Shown piece after piece: positions 18,979 through 28,859 of a DNA stretch of 36,140 nt (positions within the stretch are counted from its first letter, which is position 1; each line of letters starts with the position of its first letter). The notes under the pieces are model-generated. The model was given only the letters and a program-made list of their open reading frames with translations. It searched no databases and had not been told where the DNA came from. Source of the stretch: Planctomycetaceae bacterium (GTDB lineage Bacteria > Planctomycetota > Planctomycetia > Pirellulales > Thermoguttaceae); assembly GCA_031289675.1 (NCBI GenBank), contig JAITOZ010000158.1:1-36140 (forward strand), read 5' to 3'. A program made the position numbers and the translations under genes.

Positions 18979-20166
18979 ATGCAAAACGATGTGTTTGTTG
19001 AAATGGAATGTTGTCAGTTGAACCACACCGGCGAAGCCGTCTGCGGCGATGATTTTCTCTTTGAACGTATTGAGTCCGAAAACCGGCATCTTGCCGTTTT
19101 GTCCGACGGGCTGGGCAGCGGAATCAAAGCCAACCTGCTCGCCGCGATGACAACGACAATGGCTCTCCGGTTTATCCGCTCTAATATGGAGGTACTTCTG
19201 TCGGCAGAAACCATTATGGACACGCTGCCTGTTTGTGAAGTCCGAAAAATCAGTTACGCAACCTTTACGATATTGGATTTGCAAATCGGCGGAAAATCAC
19301 GGATTATTGAAATGGAAAACCCGCCGTGCATTCACCTTCGGAACAATCACGATTTGGCAATAGAGAGGCAAAATCTGGTACCCGTGCGCTGGAAGCAGCG
19401 GAAGATACAACTTGCGGATATTCACGTCATCACAGGCGACCGGCTCCTTGCTTTTTCCGACGGTGTAACCCAAGCCGGAATGGGACAAGCGGATTATCGA
19501 TTCGGTTGGCGGCGGGAAGGAGTTCTGGCGTTCATTCAGGAACAGATTGGAGCAAATCCTGATATTTCTGCGCGGGAATTGTCCTGTGCCGTAGTACATA
19601 AAGCGCGGAGTTGTAATAAAAACGGCGTTTGCATAGATGACATCAGTTGTATGACGGTTTATCTGCGTAAGCCCCGCAAACTGCGCCTGCTCACGGGACC
19701 GCCGTTTCATTCGGAATCCGACGGCATTTATGCAGAATTGGTTCGAAATTTTGACGGCAAAACGATTGTATGCGGCGGGACAACAGCAAAAATTATTTCC
19801 CGCGAATTAAAACGTTCTATCGATATTGACATAAAATCCGTCGGTCTGGGCGGAGGCTTACCGCCGCCGTCGCAGATTTGGGGCATTGACCTTGTTACGG
19901 AAGGAATTTTAACGCTTACAGATGTCATTCAGCGGATAGAACAAGGCGATGCTCTGGCTTCGCCTTTACCATTGGCTTCGCACAAAATGGTAGAATTTTT
20001 CCGTAACAGCGATGAAATCGAAATCATTGCAGGAACGAAGGTCAATGAGGCGCATCAGGATCCGCATTTGCCTGTTGACCTTGAAATCCGGCGCAACATT
20101 GTCAAGCGGTTGAAAACGGTCCTCGAAGACAAGTACCGCAAACGAGTCTCTGTGCAGTATTTTTAA
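18979..20166 (+). CDS. SpoIIE/PP2C-family serine/threonine phosphatase
   Basis: GDDFLFE...LAVLSDGLGSGIKANLLAAMTTT, DRLLAFSDGVTQAGMG, IDDISCMTVYLRKPRK. Confidence 0.88.
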   Translation: MQNDVFVEMECCQLNHTGEAVCGDDFLFERIESENRHLAVLSDGLGSGIKANLLAAMTTTMALRFIRSNMEVLLSAETIMDTLPVCEVRKISYATFTILDLQIGGKSRIIEMENPPCIHLRNNHDLAIERQNLVPVRWKQRKIQLADIHVITGDRLLAFSDGVTQAGMGQADYRFGWRREGVLAFIQEQIGANPDISARELSCAVVHKARSCNKNGVCIDDISCMTVYLRKPRKLRLLTGPPFHSESDGIYAELVRNFDGKTIVCGGTTAKIISRELKRSIDIDIKSVGLGGGLPPPSQIWGIDLVTEGILTLTDVIQRIEQGDALASPLPLASHKMVEFFRNSDEIEIIAGTKVNEAHQDPHLPVDLEIRRNIVKRLKTVLEDKYRKRVSVQYF

Positions 20167-20299
20167 GATACATATCACAAAAGAGAAACGACATCATAAC
20201 ACTTACATCATTTTACTAAAATCGGTACTACGGTTGGGGGGAGAGGCACTAAAATCAGCAGGATTATTGATGGCAACAAGCGGCTTGGCTCTTCGCCTG

Positions 20300-20458
20300 T
20301 CACTTTTTCCGCAATATCACAAACAGTACCGGTGTTACGGTAAGTATATGAATCAGACTCGAAATCATTCCGCCGACAACCGGTGCCGCTATCGGCTTCA
20401 TTATTTCCGTTCCGGTCCGCACACTCCAAAAGATAGGCAGCAGCGATGCGATCGTTTG
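20300..20458 (-). pseudogene. remnant of a cusA-like RND gene C-terminus
   Basis: [51 protein letters not shown] nearly identical to the C-terminal part of CusA at 25.6-25.7 kb. Confidence 0.85.
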
Positions 20459-20697
20459 AAATGTTGGTGTTGGATTGTTCTTTGTCGGCGCAGCCGGCAT
20501 CGGCAGTACGTTTGTTAGACTCTCTAATGTTAGCCGGCGAAAATGCTATTGCCGTCTATGCGCAAATTGCTTCTGCATTGAGAAAATTGGCGGCGGCAAC
20601 GCAGTCTATTCTTGATGTGGAAGCAGAAGCGACCCCCGTCAGATTCTAGAAACTTTTCTTGTCAACATCGCTGCACCGGAACTGCGGAAAACATAAC
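20459..20697 (+). pseudogene. holA 3' fragment with internal deletion
   Basis: near-identical to 16.17-16.34 kb joined directly to 16.49-16.57 kb of holA. Confidence 0.88.
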
Positions 20698-20794
20698 GGC
20701 GAACGGCGCATTGTGTGCGGTGAGTTTCGCAAAATTTCAAGTGTTTTAAATATCCGCTGAAAATCCGCCGCACATCACTAGTTGCACTGCTGCC

Positions 20795-23110
20795 CTAAAA
20801 CTTCACGCTCCACCTGAACGTATCGCTGGTCTCGGTCGGCTTTAATAGTTCCCGGCGTATCTCTTTCTTTGCCGGGTCGTAAATCCGCAATTCATACGGG
20901 TCGCCGGCAATCACCTTGCTAATGCCGGAAAGCGTCTTCGTTTCGGGATTCCATTTTTCCTCAACAACATCCGCAATCCCCTGCGTAATGTGCTGCGAGG
21001 TACTCAACAAAACCGGATGTTCCGCAACCGGCTGCACCGCTAATACCAAACACGAACCGGGCGGCAATTCAACGGAAATCTTGTCAGTGAACGCACCGAA
21101 CAATTTGTTTCCCCAGAAATCAAAAGCAGCGTATTCCTTCGCCTCCGGCAGCCCAATCCAAGCCGGCGTTGTCTCTATTTTTGCCGGTTTTTTGTCGTCC
21201 CAGTTGTAAAAGGCAGCAATATGCCTTTCCGTTTGCGGTATTTTGTTTGTTGACTTGTTCGTCAAATACCAAATTTTCGGCAAATCCTCGCTGAACAAAT
21301 CGACCGGTCTTGCCGAACGCAAGCCGTGCGGACGGATGGTGCGGCGGAGAACTTCGACCCGCTCTTCAGAAAGCGCCGGAAGCCAATCACTGAACACATA
21401 AAGTTGACCGCTCACGGCAACCCAAGACGTTATCAGCCGGGCGTGTTCAAGCGGCATCGTGTCCCGAACGTACACCGGGTCGGGGTCGTTCCACCAAACC
21501 CGACCGTTCAAAAAATACCGGTTTGAACCGTGCCGCGGACCGGATTTAAGCGAATTCCAGCCGGAACCGTTATCAGGACCAATCCGCATCGCATCAACAC
21601 AGCCGAACGATGCCCCCATTGACCGCATATTTTGACTGATGCAGCAGCCGAGAATAAACGCATCATCGCCCGCCGCCTGCCGGACGATGCGGCAGCCCTG
21701 ACGGTGTGCGGCAACCGGCGTAATGGACGGGTCAAAATAAACCGCCTCGCCGAAGTCGTCCGCCTTGTATTCGTTATTGACGTACGTGTTTTCACAAGCC
21801 ATTGAAACGTGAAAACCGTCCAACTTGAAATAATTGTAACCCCAATCTTGCGCCGCCTGCTCAATTTCTTTACGCAGATATTCTTGAGCGGCGGGATTAG
21901 TCATATCCAGAGTCGTTCCCGACCATCGGGCTTGATACGGTTTGTCTTTTTTGTTTGCCCAAATTTTATTCGGACGTGTCGGCTGTCCTTTTTCGTTGAC
22001 TTCGTCCGTTACGCCGCTTTTGACGAACAGATTTTTATCCCAAATCGGGTCATCGGCACTGCCGGCAAACGGAATCAGCCAAATACCCGCCTTGAAGTGA
22101 TGCGATTTTATCATTTCGGCGGTCGGTTTCATTCCGTTCGGATACGGACCGTCCGGCTTGACCCGGAGAAAGTTCCGTTTTGGACCGTTGCTTGAAATAC
22201 CGTCTTGCCAGCCGTCGTCAATCTGGACGAAACGGAAACCGAAGGGCGCAAGTTTTTCGGCGGCGGCTTTGGTCAGGTTGACGATTTCCTTTTCGCTGCA
22301 CGCTCCGCCGAATTTATCCGCATACCAAGTGCAATAACCGGCTATCGGCTCTTTGATTTTAATCTGGTTTGAGCGGGCAATTTGCCAGGCGTACCGCTCT
22401 AAACCGCGGCGGCAATCGTCAAATTTGCCGATGACGAAAACCTCTGACATATTCGCTGCCGGATTTTCTGCCGAATTCTCTAAATCGGCGGGCGGCAGAA
22501 GTTTGCCGTATTCGATAACCGGCGAGATAACGGCTTTCCCGTTTTCTTTGCCGGAAAAGACGATGCCGGAACCGCGGCTGCTTGTTATCCAGCCGGCGAC
22601 AACACCGCTGCGGTCAGCGGGATTGACTGCGGCGAGGAACATATACGAACCTTTATGACCGTCAACGGCACGCAAACCGGCTGTGCCGAGTGTTTTGATT
22701 TTGTCCGCTTCCAGCGTTAATTCAAATTTCGGAAACGGGAGATTTTTTAGAGAACCGTCTGCGAACAATTCTTTGTTCAGGTATTTTGTAACGACAACGA
22801 ACGGATTATCCTCGGCAACGGTGAAAACAGCGTCAATTCTATCGCCGTGCAGAATTGCCAGCGATGAGGCATCTGTCATTTTTCCGTCTCTGCCGGTCAT
22901 CGGATGCTTGACGACGGACACGGCACTGCCTTCGGGGATATTGATTGAGGCGAATGTGCCGTTTTGGTCGAGAGTCACTCTGTGTGCATCGGGATTCCAA
23001 ACGGCGGAGAGTGTGCCGTTAGAAATTTTTGTTTCTTCGGCGGCTGGAAGTTGGAGGTTATAGCCTCCGGCAGCAGCAAACATCACAAGTGCAGCGCAAA
23101 TCAGTCTCAT
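20795..23110 (-). CDS. GH36-like alpha-galactosidase, exported
   Basis: signal peptide; GYCTWYADKFGG, FRFVQIDDGWQ, FKAGIWLIPFAG, YNYFKLDGFHV, WWNDPDPVYVRD. Confidence 0.85.
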   Translation of the reverse strand: MRLICAALVMFAAAGGYNLQLPAAEETKISNGTLSAVWNPDAHRVTLDQNGTFASINIPEGSAVSVVKHPMTGRDGKMTDASSLAILHGDRIDAVFTVAEDNPFVVVTKYLNKELFADGSLKNLPFPKFELTLEADKIKTLGTAGLRAVDGHKGSYMFLAAVNPADRSGVVAGWITSSRGSGIVFSGKENGKAVISPVIEYGKLLPPADLENSAENPAANMSEVFVIGKFDDCRRGLERYAWQIARSNQIKIKEPIAGYCTWYADKFGGACSEKEIVNLTKAAAEKLAPFGFRFVQIDDGWQDGISSNGPKRNFLRVKPDGPYPNGMKPTAEMIKSHHFKAGIWLIPFAGSADDPIWDKNLFVKSGVTDEVNEKGQPTRPNKIWANKKDKPYQARWSGTTLDMTNPAAQEYLRKEIEQAAQDWGYNYFKLDGFHVSMACENTYVNNEYKADDFGEAVYFDPSITPVAAHRQGCRIVRQAAGDDAFILGCCISQNMRSMGASFGCVDAMRIGPDNGSGWNSLKSGPRHGSNRYFLNGRVWWNDPDPVYVRDTMPLEHARLITSWVAVSGQLYVFSDWLPALSEERVEVLRRTIRPHGLRSARPVDLFSEDLPKIWYLTNKSTNKIPQTERHIAAFYNWDDKKPAKIETTPAWIGLPEAKEYAAFDFWGNKLFGAFTDKISVELPPGSCLVLAVQPVAEHPVLLSTSQHITQGIADVVEEKWNPETKTLSGISKVIAGDPYELRIYDPAKKEIRRELLKPTETSDTFRWSVKF

Positions 23111-23287
23111 CGAAATTATCTCGAAAGGTATCGCTCGTTATTGTCCTCTGTCCGTCTGCCGTTGTCAAGACTAAATCAGGCGGAGTGTAAAGTCCATTGT
23201 TTAGACATTAGACCGGTTTCATAACATATACTTTTCACTCTTTGTTGAATGTATTCCAGACGAGATTTGTCCCGCAAACGTTCAGAG

Positions 23288-23307
23288 CCGCTATCGCAAG
23301 ATAGCGG
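23288..23307. repeat. dispersed hairpin CCGCTAT-CGCAAG-ATAGCGG, copy 1
   Basis: same loop and flank as 31254..31273, with a compensatory stem change. Confidence 0.65.
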
Positions 23308-23353
23308 ACACCGCCCGTTTAATCGGTTGCCAACCATTTCGTTCCCTTATTCG

Positions 23354-23782
23354 CTAATTTTCGTCCCGCCGCGGCGGTTTCCGATTATATTTCGGCGGCT
23401 GTTCGGCTTCGCCGGCGTGTTCGACTTTGATGTCAAACACCGTCTTGCCTTTCACCTCACAAGTTAAACCGGAAGTGCCCGTTTCGGCGTACTTCGGCGA
23501 AACTTTATAGACCGTATTCTCGTTTTCGTCGTTATAAGTCGAAGCGACCGTAACCTGATAAATGCCCGGACGAATGCCGTTGGTGTTGCCGCCCGAACCT
23601 AATTGATACTTGCCCTTCTCGTCCGCAATGCCCTGATAGTTTTCGCCCGCAGAACGAAACAGCACGCTGCAACCTTCAACCGGTTGTCCGTCATCGTAGG
23701 ACACCTTGCCGCTGACTCCAACCCTGCCGCTGCAACCGGCAGCGAACAGCAATAATAGCGTGAGAGTTATGCAATGTTTCAT
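23354..23782 (-). CDS. lipoprotein with carboxypeptidase-regulatory-like fold (planctomycete type)
   Basis: LLLLFAAGCSGR lipobox; VSGKVSYDDGQPVEGCSVLF...GKYQL...GIRPGIYQVTV. Confidence 0.82.
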   Translation of the reverse strand: MKHCITLTLLLLFAAGCSGRVGVSGKVSYDDGQPVEGCSVLFRSAGENYQGIADEKGKYQLGSGGNTNGIRPGIYQVTVASTYNDENENTVYKVSPKYAETGTSGLTCEVKGKTVFDIKVEHAGEAEQPPKYNRKPPRRDEN

Positions 23783-23845
23783 CGTATTTGAATTGATAAT
23801 GGAGAATTGAAAATTGAAAATTGTAACGAATGGAGAGTTGTTGTA

Positions 23846-23927
23846 AATTGGGAATGGAGAACTGACAATCAGGACACGATTCTCTACCGAACCGTTGTCC
23901 GTTTTCTGTAATTCTCCATTCCCAATT
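23846..23927. repeat. long intergenic inverted repeat, 16-bp perfect arms AATTGGGAATGGAGAA/TTCTCCATTCCCAATT
   Basis: read directly; flanked by GAGAATTG-type direct repeats (about 23792-23845). Confidence 0.7.
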
Positions 23928-23940
23928 CTCCATTTCTGAA

Positions 23941-25347
23941 CTACGGCAGTGCCACCGCGGCACCGTCCTGAACGTTGACTAACTGCATTACCGTTAGCCG
24001 AGCCGCAGCGTCTGACAGCGAGTGGACGCTGCCGTCGCCCAGCAGAAATTGCGCTATGCCCCGATGACTCGAACCAAACGGCGAACCGTATTCCGCTGTG
24101 AAACGCGTGTAAGCCGCAGTATAAGCAGCAGATTCACAAACCAGCGTCTTCTCCGCACCCTTTGCCTCGCCGTAAGACCGGTTCGTGCAAATAAGCGGTA
24201 CGTAACCGGCATACTCGGCATTTTTGACAGCATCATAATAAAGGCTGTTAGCACTGGAAATGCAGCGCATCACGCTCATCTGTCTGCCCTGTCTTAATAG
24301 ACCGAGATAACTGCCGTCCCATTGCAAATGGGACTGGTGTTCGCCATTGACAACGGCAGTAACACGGCTTGCTTCACATTTTCCGAGATAGGCACTCGGT
24401 ACGTATTTTTCACCAAGAAGGATAATGTTCGACGTTCCGTCTGCCATCCACGAAAAACTATCGCGGGGGCGCCAGTTCTTGTAGGTGGAGCAATTGTTTG
24501 TTTTGCCAACATCGTCGCCGTCATTCGTTAGGTAGTTTAGCCCGTCAACCACTCCGATACGCAATGCGTGACGTGTCACACTGACAGTATACTGTTCCAT
24601 TGCATTGTAACCGTTATCGAATCTTCTTACATCGTATTCGCGCTCGTAATCGGCGGGCGGCACTGGGGGCGGGTTATCGTTCAACGCATACGTTCCGACA
24701 ACATAATCGGTAATCGGACCCTGCCAGCCGAGTCCGCCTCTCTGGTCACGGGTTCCGTCATTGACAGCCGATTGCCAGCCGCTGCGCTGCGAAGGACAGA
24801 CAAAACCGCTGCCGCCGAAGCCGTTGGCACTGCCGCCCATTTCTGCCTGAATGTATTCCCAAAGCCGGACACCGGCAGAAATTTCCATATTGGAATCAGG
24901 TACTTGCGCTGTTCCTATCATCGCAGTATGTTGGACTCCCGTATCAGCAGTGTTGACTGATGCGGGCCAAAAAATATCCGGTCCGGTTCTTCCGGCACGT
25001 CCGGTGCGGGCGGCACCTTTGGAGCCGTCGGCATTGAGTCCGAATTCCCCGATATTGTTCATCAACAGGTCGTAGGGGGCGGTCTGTTCTATGTAGGGAT
25101 ACAGCAGGGGACCGAAGGCGAAGTTGTTTCGCTTGATGCACATCGGCACGAGACCGCCGACGGAGTCGTGAAAGTTATGGATGGCGAGTCCGAGTTGCTT
25201 CAAGTTATTGGAGCATTGCATTCTTCTTGCGGCTTCGCGTGCGGCTTGGACGGCGGGCAGCAAGAGGGCGATCAGTATGCCGATGATGGCAATGACGACA
25301 AGAAGTTCGACGAGAGTGAAGCCTATTCTACGGGATTCGTCTCTCTC
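23941..25347 (-). CDS. DUF1559 domain-containing prepilin-like protein; leader out of frame with body
   Basis: [60 protein letters not shown]...[13 protein letters not shown]; canonical ATG at 25406 is in a different frame that stops after 27 codons. Confidence 0.85.
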   Translation of the reverse strand, partial: ERDESRRIGFTLVELLVVIAIIGILIALLLPAVQAAREAARRMQCSNNLKQLGLAIHNFHDSVGGLVPMCIKRNNFAFGPLLYPYIEQTAPYDLLMNNIGEFGLNADGSKGAARTGRAGRTGPDIFWPASVNTADTGVQHTAMIGTAQVPDSNMEISAGVRLWEYIQAEMGGSANGFGGSGFVCPSQRSGWQSAVNDGTRDQRGGLGWQGPITDYVVGTYALNDNPPPVPPADYEREYDVRRFDNGYNAMEQYTVSVTRHALRIGVVDGLNYLTNDGDDVGKTNNCSTYKNWRPRDSFSWMADGTSNIILLGEKYVPSAYLGKCEASRVTAVVNGEHQSHLQWDGSYLGLLRQGRQMSVMRCISSANSLYYDAVKNAEYAGYVPLICTNRSYGEAKGAEKTLVCESAAYTAAYTRFTAEYGSPFGSSHRGIAQFLLGDGSVHSLSDAAARLTVMQLVNVQDGAAVALP

Positions 25348-25468
25348 TTACACTTACGTGAGGTCAATTTTGCAGCACTTTGCTGCGCTAACAGAAACGT
25401 AAACATGGCAATTCTCCTTTTAACAAGGTGGTTTTTTGCAGAGGCACAATACCCCCGCCGTCAGCAAT

Positions 25469-25497
25469 AGCATAACCTATCAACAAACAAATGTCAA
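25469..25497 (-). promoter_or_regulatory. sigma70-like promoter TTGACA-N17-TATGCT for the DUF1559 gene, overlapping the cusA stop codon
   Basis: read directly; conserved in the truncated copy at 8382..8410. Confidence 0.6.
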
Positions 25498-28400
25498 GGA
25501 AAATCTTTTTGGGATTTTTTTTGCTCTTGACCGGTATCGGTCGGATTTTCCGGCACAGAATCACCGGTGAAACCGGCTGTACGGTTATGCAGCATCACAA
25601 ACAGTACCGGTGTTACGATAAGTATATGAATCAAACTCGAAATCATTCCGCCGACAACCGGTGCCGCTATCGGCTTCATTATTTCCGTTCCGGTCCGCAC
25701 ACTCCAAAAGATAGGCAGCAGCGATGCTATCGTTGTCGCAACGGTCATCACTTTCGGACGCAGCCGAAGTCTTGCCCCCGCTTTAACCGCTTCAATCAAT
25801 TCGGTATATGTCAAATCCCGCTGTTTTTCGTTACGCATTTTCTCTACCGCTTCTTCCAGATACACCACCATAATAATACCTGTTTGAACGGCTGTTCCGA
25901 ATAACGCAATGTACCCGACCCAAACGGCAACGCTGAAGTTATAGCCTAACACCGCCTGCAAAAACACGCCGCCGGTCAGCGCAAAGGGTATCGCTAACAA
26001 AACGTGTGCTGCTTCACCGGCAGAATGAAACGTCATCACCAGCAGGAAAAAAATGACCGCAACAACGGTTGGAAAGACAACCATCAGCGTTCGCCGGGCG
26101 TGAAGTTGGTTTTCATATTGACCGCTGTATTCCACCGTCTGACCGGGTTCCAAGACCAATTCATTCTTGATACGTTGTTTAATTTCCTCAACGAATCCGC
26201 CCAAGTCCCGACCTCTGACATTCGTTTGAACATAGGCCCGCAGCCGTCCGTTTTCGCTTGATATTTCGTTCGGACCTATCGTCCGCCGAATGTTGGTAAT
26301 TTGTTTCAGCGGAACCATTACGCCGCCCGGAGACGGTATCAGCAATTCACCGATTTTATCAATGTCGCTGCGGTCATCGCTGTCAAGGCGGACTTGAATA
26401 TCCCAGCGTTCTCTGCCTTTAATCGTTGTTGTTACAGAAATACCGCCCAAGCCGGTTTCGACATATTGTAACACATCGGCAGCCCGAAGACCGTAGCGTC
26501 CCATTGCATTCCGGTTGACCTTAATTTCAAGGTACGTTTTGCCTTGGTCCCGCGACGGAGCGGTTCCGGCGGCTCCGCTGATGCTTGAAATAATTTTTTC
26601 TGCTTCAAAGGCTTTCTTTTGCAGCGAGTCTAAATCGTTACCGAAAATCTTGACCCCGACCTGCGCCCTAATCCCCGTACTCGTCATCAAAATACGGTTT
26701 TCTATCGGCTGTAAAAATCCCGGCGCATAACCCGGCACCAGCGACAAACGTTCGCTTAAATCGGCGATAATTTTGTCTTTCGTTATGCCGGTGCGCCATT
26801 CGGAAGGCGGTTTGAGTGTAATTGTGGTTTCAATCATTTCCACAGGAGCCGGGTCGGTAGCAGTATCGCTGCGTCCCAGTTTTCCGGCAGCGCAAACGAC
26901 TTCGGGATAATCTTTCATCATTTTGTCCTGCCAAGCCATTATCCGTTTGACTTCACTGAGCGATGTTGCCGGCAACAGCACCGGCATAAACAACAGCGAA
27001 CCTTCTTCGAGTGCAGGCATAAACTCGCTGCCGAAGCCGTTGAAAGCGGGAAACGGAAGACGGGAAGATGCAAGCATTTGGTTCACCGGTTTCGGCAGTC
27101 CGAATGCGGTTATTGCGGCGGCAATAAGCAGCAATACAGCAAAACTCAATACCGTTTTCTGGTGCCGAAGCGACCAATCGAGAGCGGGGTCATATATCCG
27201 TAACAAAAAATTCATTAAAGCATTTTTATCTTCGTTGCGGAACGGTCCGCGGACGAAAAAGGTACAGAATACCGGCACTGCCGTAACAGCCAGCAGCACA
27301 GCACCTATTAACGCAAATGTTTTAGTAAAAGCCAGCGGATGAAACAGTTTTCCTTCCTGACCGGAGAGCAGAAATACCGGCACGAACGCCAAGACGATGA
27401 TTGCCATTGAAAAAAACATCGGACGGCCGACCTGCTGACTCGCCTGTAACGTTAAATTGAAGATATCTTTTGCCGAAAGTTTTTTTTCTCTGCTTGCCTC
27501 TTCACAATGCCGGATAACATTTTCTGTCATCACAATACCGGCATCAACGAGAACACCGATGGAAATGGCAATACCCGTCAGCGACATAATATGCGAAGGA
27601 ATCCCGAATTGATTCATCAGAATAAACGAAATGAGAATCGAGGCGGGCAGCGGCAATGTTACGATAATGATTGACCTGAAATGAAACAAAAATAAAATAT
27701 GGGCAATCGTTACAAGAACAATTTCTTCAAGGAGAGCGTTTTTCAGCGTGCCGATAGCCCGACCGATTAAATCGCTGCGGTCATAAAACGGTTCAATGGT
27801 AACACCGGCGGGCAGACCGGATTGAATCGTTGCGATGCGGTCTTTGACATTTTGAATCACTTTATAAGCATTTTCACCGTAACGCATAACGATGATTCCC
27901 CCGACAACTTCCTGCCCGTTGACATCGAGCGTTCCCCGCCGGAACGCCCCGCCGATTTGTATGCGGGCAATGTCTTTGAGATACAGCGGGACACCGTTTC
28001 TCGGCAGCACCGGCAGCATTTCCAAATCGCCGGTATTTTCAAGCAAACCGACTCCGCGAACGATGAACTCGGTATCGTTTTCTTCGATTGTTTTTCCGCC
28101 GACATTCAAATTACCGGCAGCAACAGCATCCATCACTTGACCGAGCGTTACATCGAATTGTTTCAATTTCAGCAGGGAAACTTCTACCTGATACTGCCGG
28201 ACGAACCCGCCGAGGCTGCCGACTTCCGCAACACCGGAAACCGCTGCGAGTTGGTAGCGTATGTAAGTATCTTGCAGTGTCCGCAGAGAACCGAGGTCTT
28301 GAGAATGATTGCCGCTGCCGGTTTTCAAATAATACTGATAGACCCAGCCGAGACCGGTGGCATCGGGACCTAGCCGGGCGGTAACGCCTTCGGGCAAAAG

Positions 28401-28757
28401 ACTGCCGAGCGAATTCAGCCGCTCTAAAACCCGTGTCCGGGCAAAATAGGTCTCAATGTTATCGTTAAAAATAACGGTCAGGAACGAAAATCCGAACATT
28501 GATGAGGCGCGTACCGATTTAACACCGGCAAGCCCTTGCAGCGAAACGGAAAGCGGATAGGTAATCTGGTCTTCGACTTCCTGCGGCGAGCGTCCCGCCC
28601 AATCAGCATAGACGATGACTTGATTTTCGGACAAGTCGGGAATTGCATCGACAGGGGTTTCCCGCAACGCTTGCACTCCCCAAGCACACAGAGCGATAAA
28701 GGCGGCGGCAACCAAAAAGCGGTTATGCAAAGACCAGTATATTAAAGCATTTATCAT
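25494..28757 (-). CDS. CusA/CzcA-family heavy-metal efflux RND transporter
   Basis: 1087 aa; ETPVDAIPDLSENQVIVYADWAGRSPQEVEDQITYPLSVSLQGLAGVKSVRASSMFGFSF, GIAISIGVLVDAGIVMTENVIRH. Confidence 0.96.
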   Translation of the reverse strand: MINALIYWSLHNRFLVAAAFIALCAWGVQALRETPVDAIPDLSENQVIVYADWAGRSPQEVEDQITYPLSVSLQGLAGVKSVRASSMFGFSFLTVIFNDNIETYFARTRVLERLNSLGSLLPEGVTARLGPDATGLGWVYQYYLKTGSGNHSQDLGSLRTLQDTYIRYQLAAVSGVAEVGSLGGFVRQYQVEVSLLKLKQFDVTLGQVMDAVAAGNLNVGGKTIEENDTEFIVRGVGLLENTGDLEMLPVLPRNGVPLYLKDIARIQIGGAFRRGTLDVNGQEVVGGIIVMRYGENAYKVIQNVKDRIATIQSGLPAGVTIEPFYDRSDLIGRAIGTLKNALLEEIVLVTIAHILFLFHFRSIIIVTLPLPASILISFILMNQFGIPSHIMSLTGIAISIGVLVDAGIVMTENVIRHCEEASREKKLSAKDIFNLTLQASQQVGRPMFFSMAIIVLAFVPVFLLSGQEGKLFHPLAFTKTFALIGAVLLAVTAVPVFCTFFVRGPFRNEDKNALMNFLLRIYDPALDWSLRHQKTVLSFAVLLLIAAAITAFGLPKPVNQMLASSRLPFPAFNGFGSEFMPALEEGSLLFMPVLLPATSLSEVKRIMAWQDKMMKDYPEVVCAAGKLGRSDTATDPAPVEMIETTITLKPPSEWRTGITKDKIIADLSERLSLVPGYAPGFLQPIENRILMTSTGIRAQVGVKIFGNDLDSLQKKAFEAEKIISSISGAAGTAPSRDQGKTYLEIKVNRNAMGRYGLRAADVLQYVETGLGGISVTTTIKGRERWDIQVRLDSDDRSDIDKIGELLIPSPGGVMVPLKQITNIRRTIGPNEISSENGRLRAYVQTNVRGRDLGGFVEEIKQRIKNELVLEPGQTVEYSGQYENQLHARRTLMVVFPTVVAVIFFLLVMTFHSAGEAAHVLLAIPFALTGGVFLQAVLGYNFSVAVWVGYIALFGTAVQTGIIMVVYLEEAVEKMRNEKQRDLTYTELIEAVKAGARLRLRPKVMTVATTIASLLPIFWSVRTGTEIMKPIAAPVVGGMISSLIHILIVTPVLFVMLHNRTAGFTGDSVPENPTDTGQEQKKSQKDFP

Positions 28758-28820
28758 CGTTCGTAATTTGCTCTTTTTTTAATAGCCAACGCACGAGCGG
28801 AGAGTATGCCGGCGCACGAG

Positions 28821-28843
28821 CGGGGGGGTGTTAACCCCCCCCG
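28821..28843. terminator. GC-only hairpin CGGGGGGG-TGTTAAC-CCCCCCCG between the EF-hand gene and cusA
   Basis: perfect 8-bp stem; preceded by a duplicated GCACGAGCGG (28791-28800, 28813-28822). Confidence 0.45.
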
Positions 28844-28859
28844 ATGTAATGCCTACGGA

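Noticed and set aside
27822-28373. 183-aa + strand ORF opposite cusA
   Set aside because: Antisense shadow of a strongly supported RND gene.
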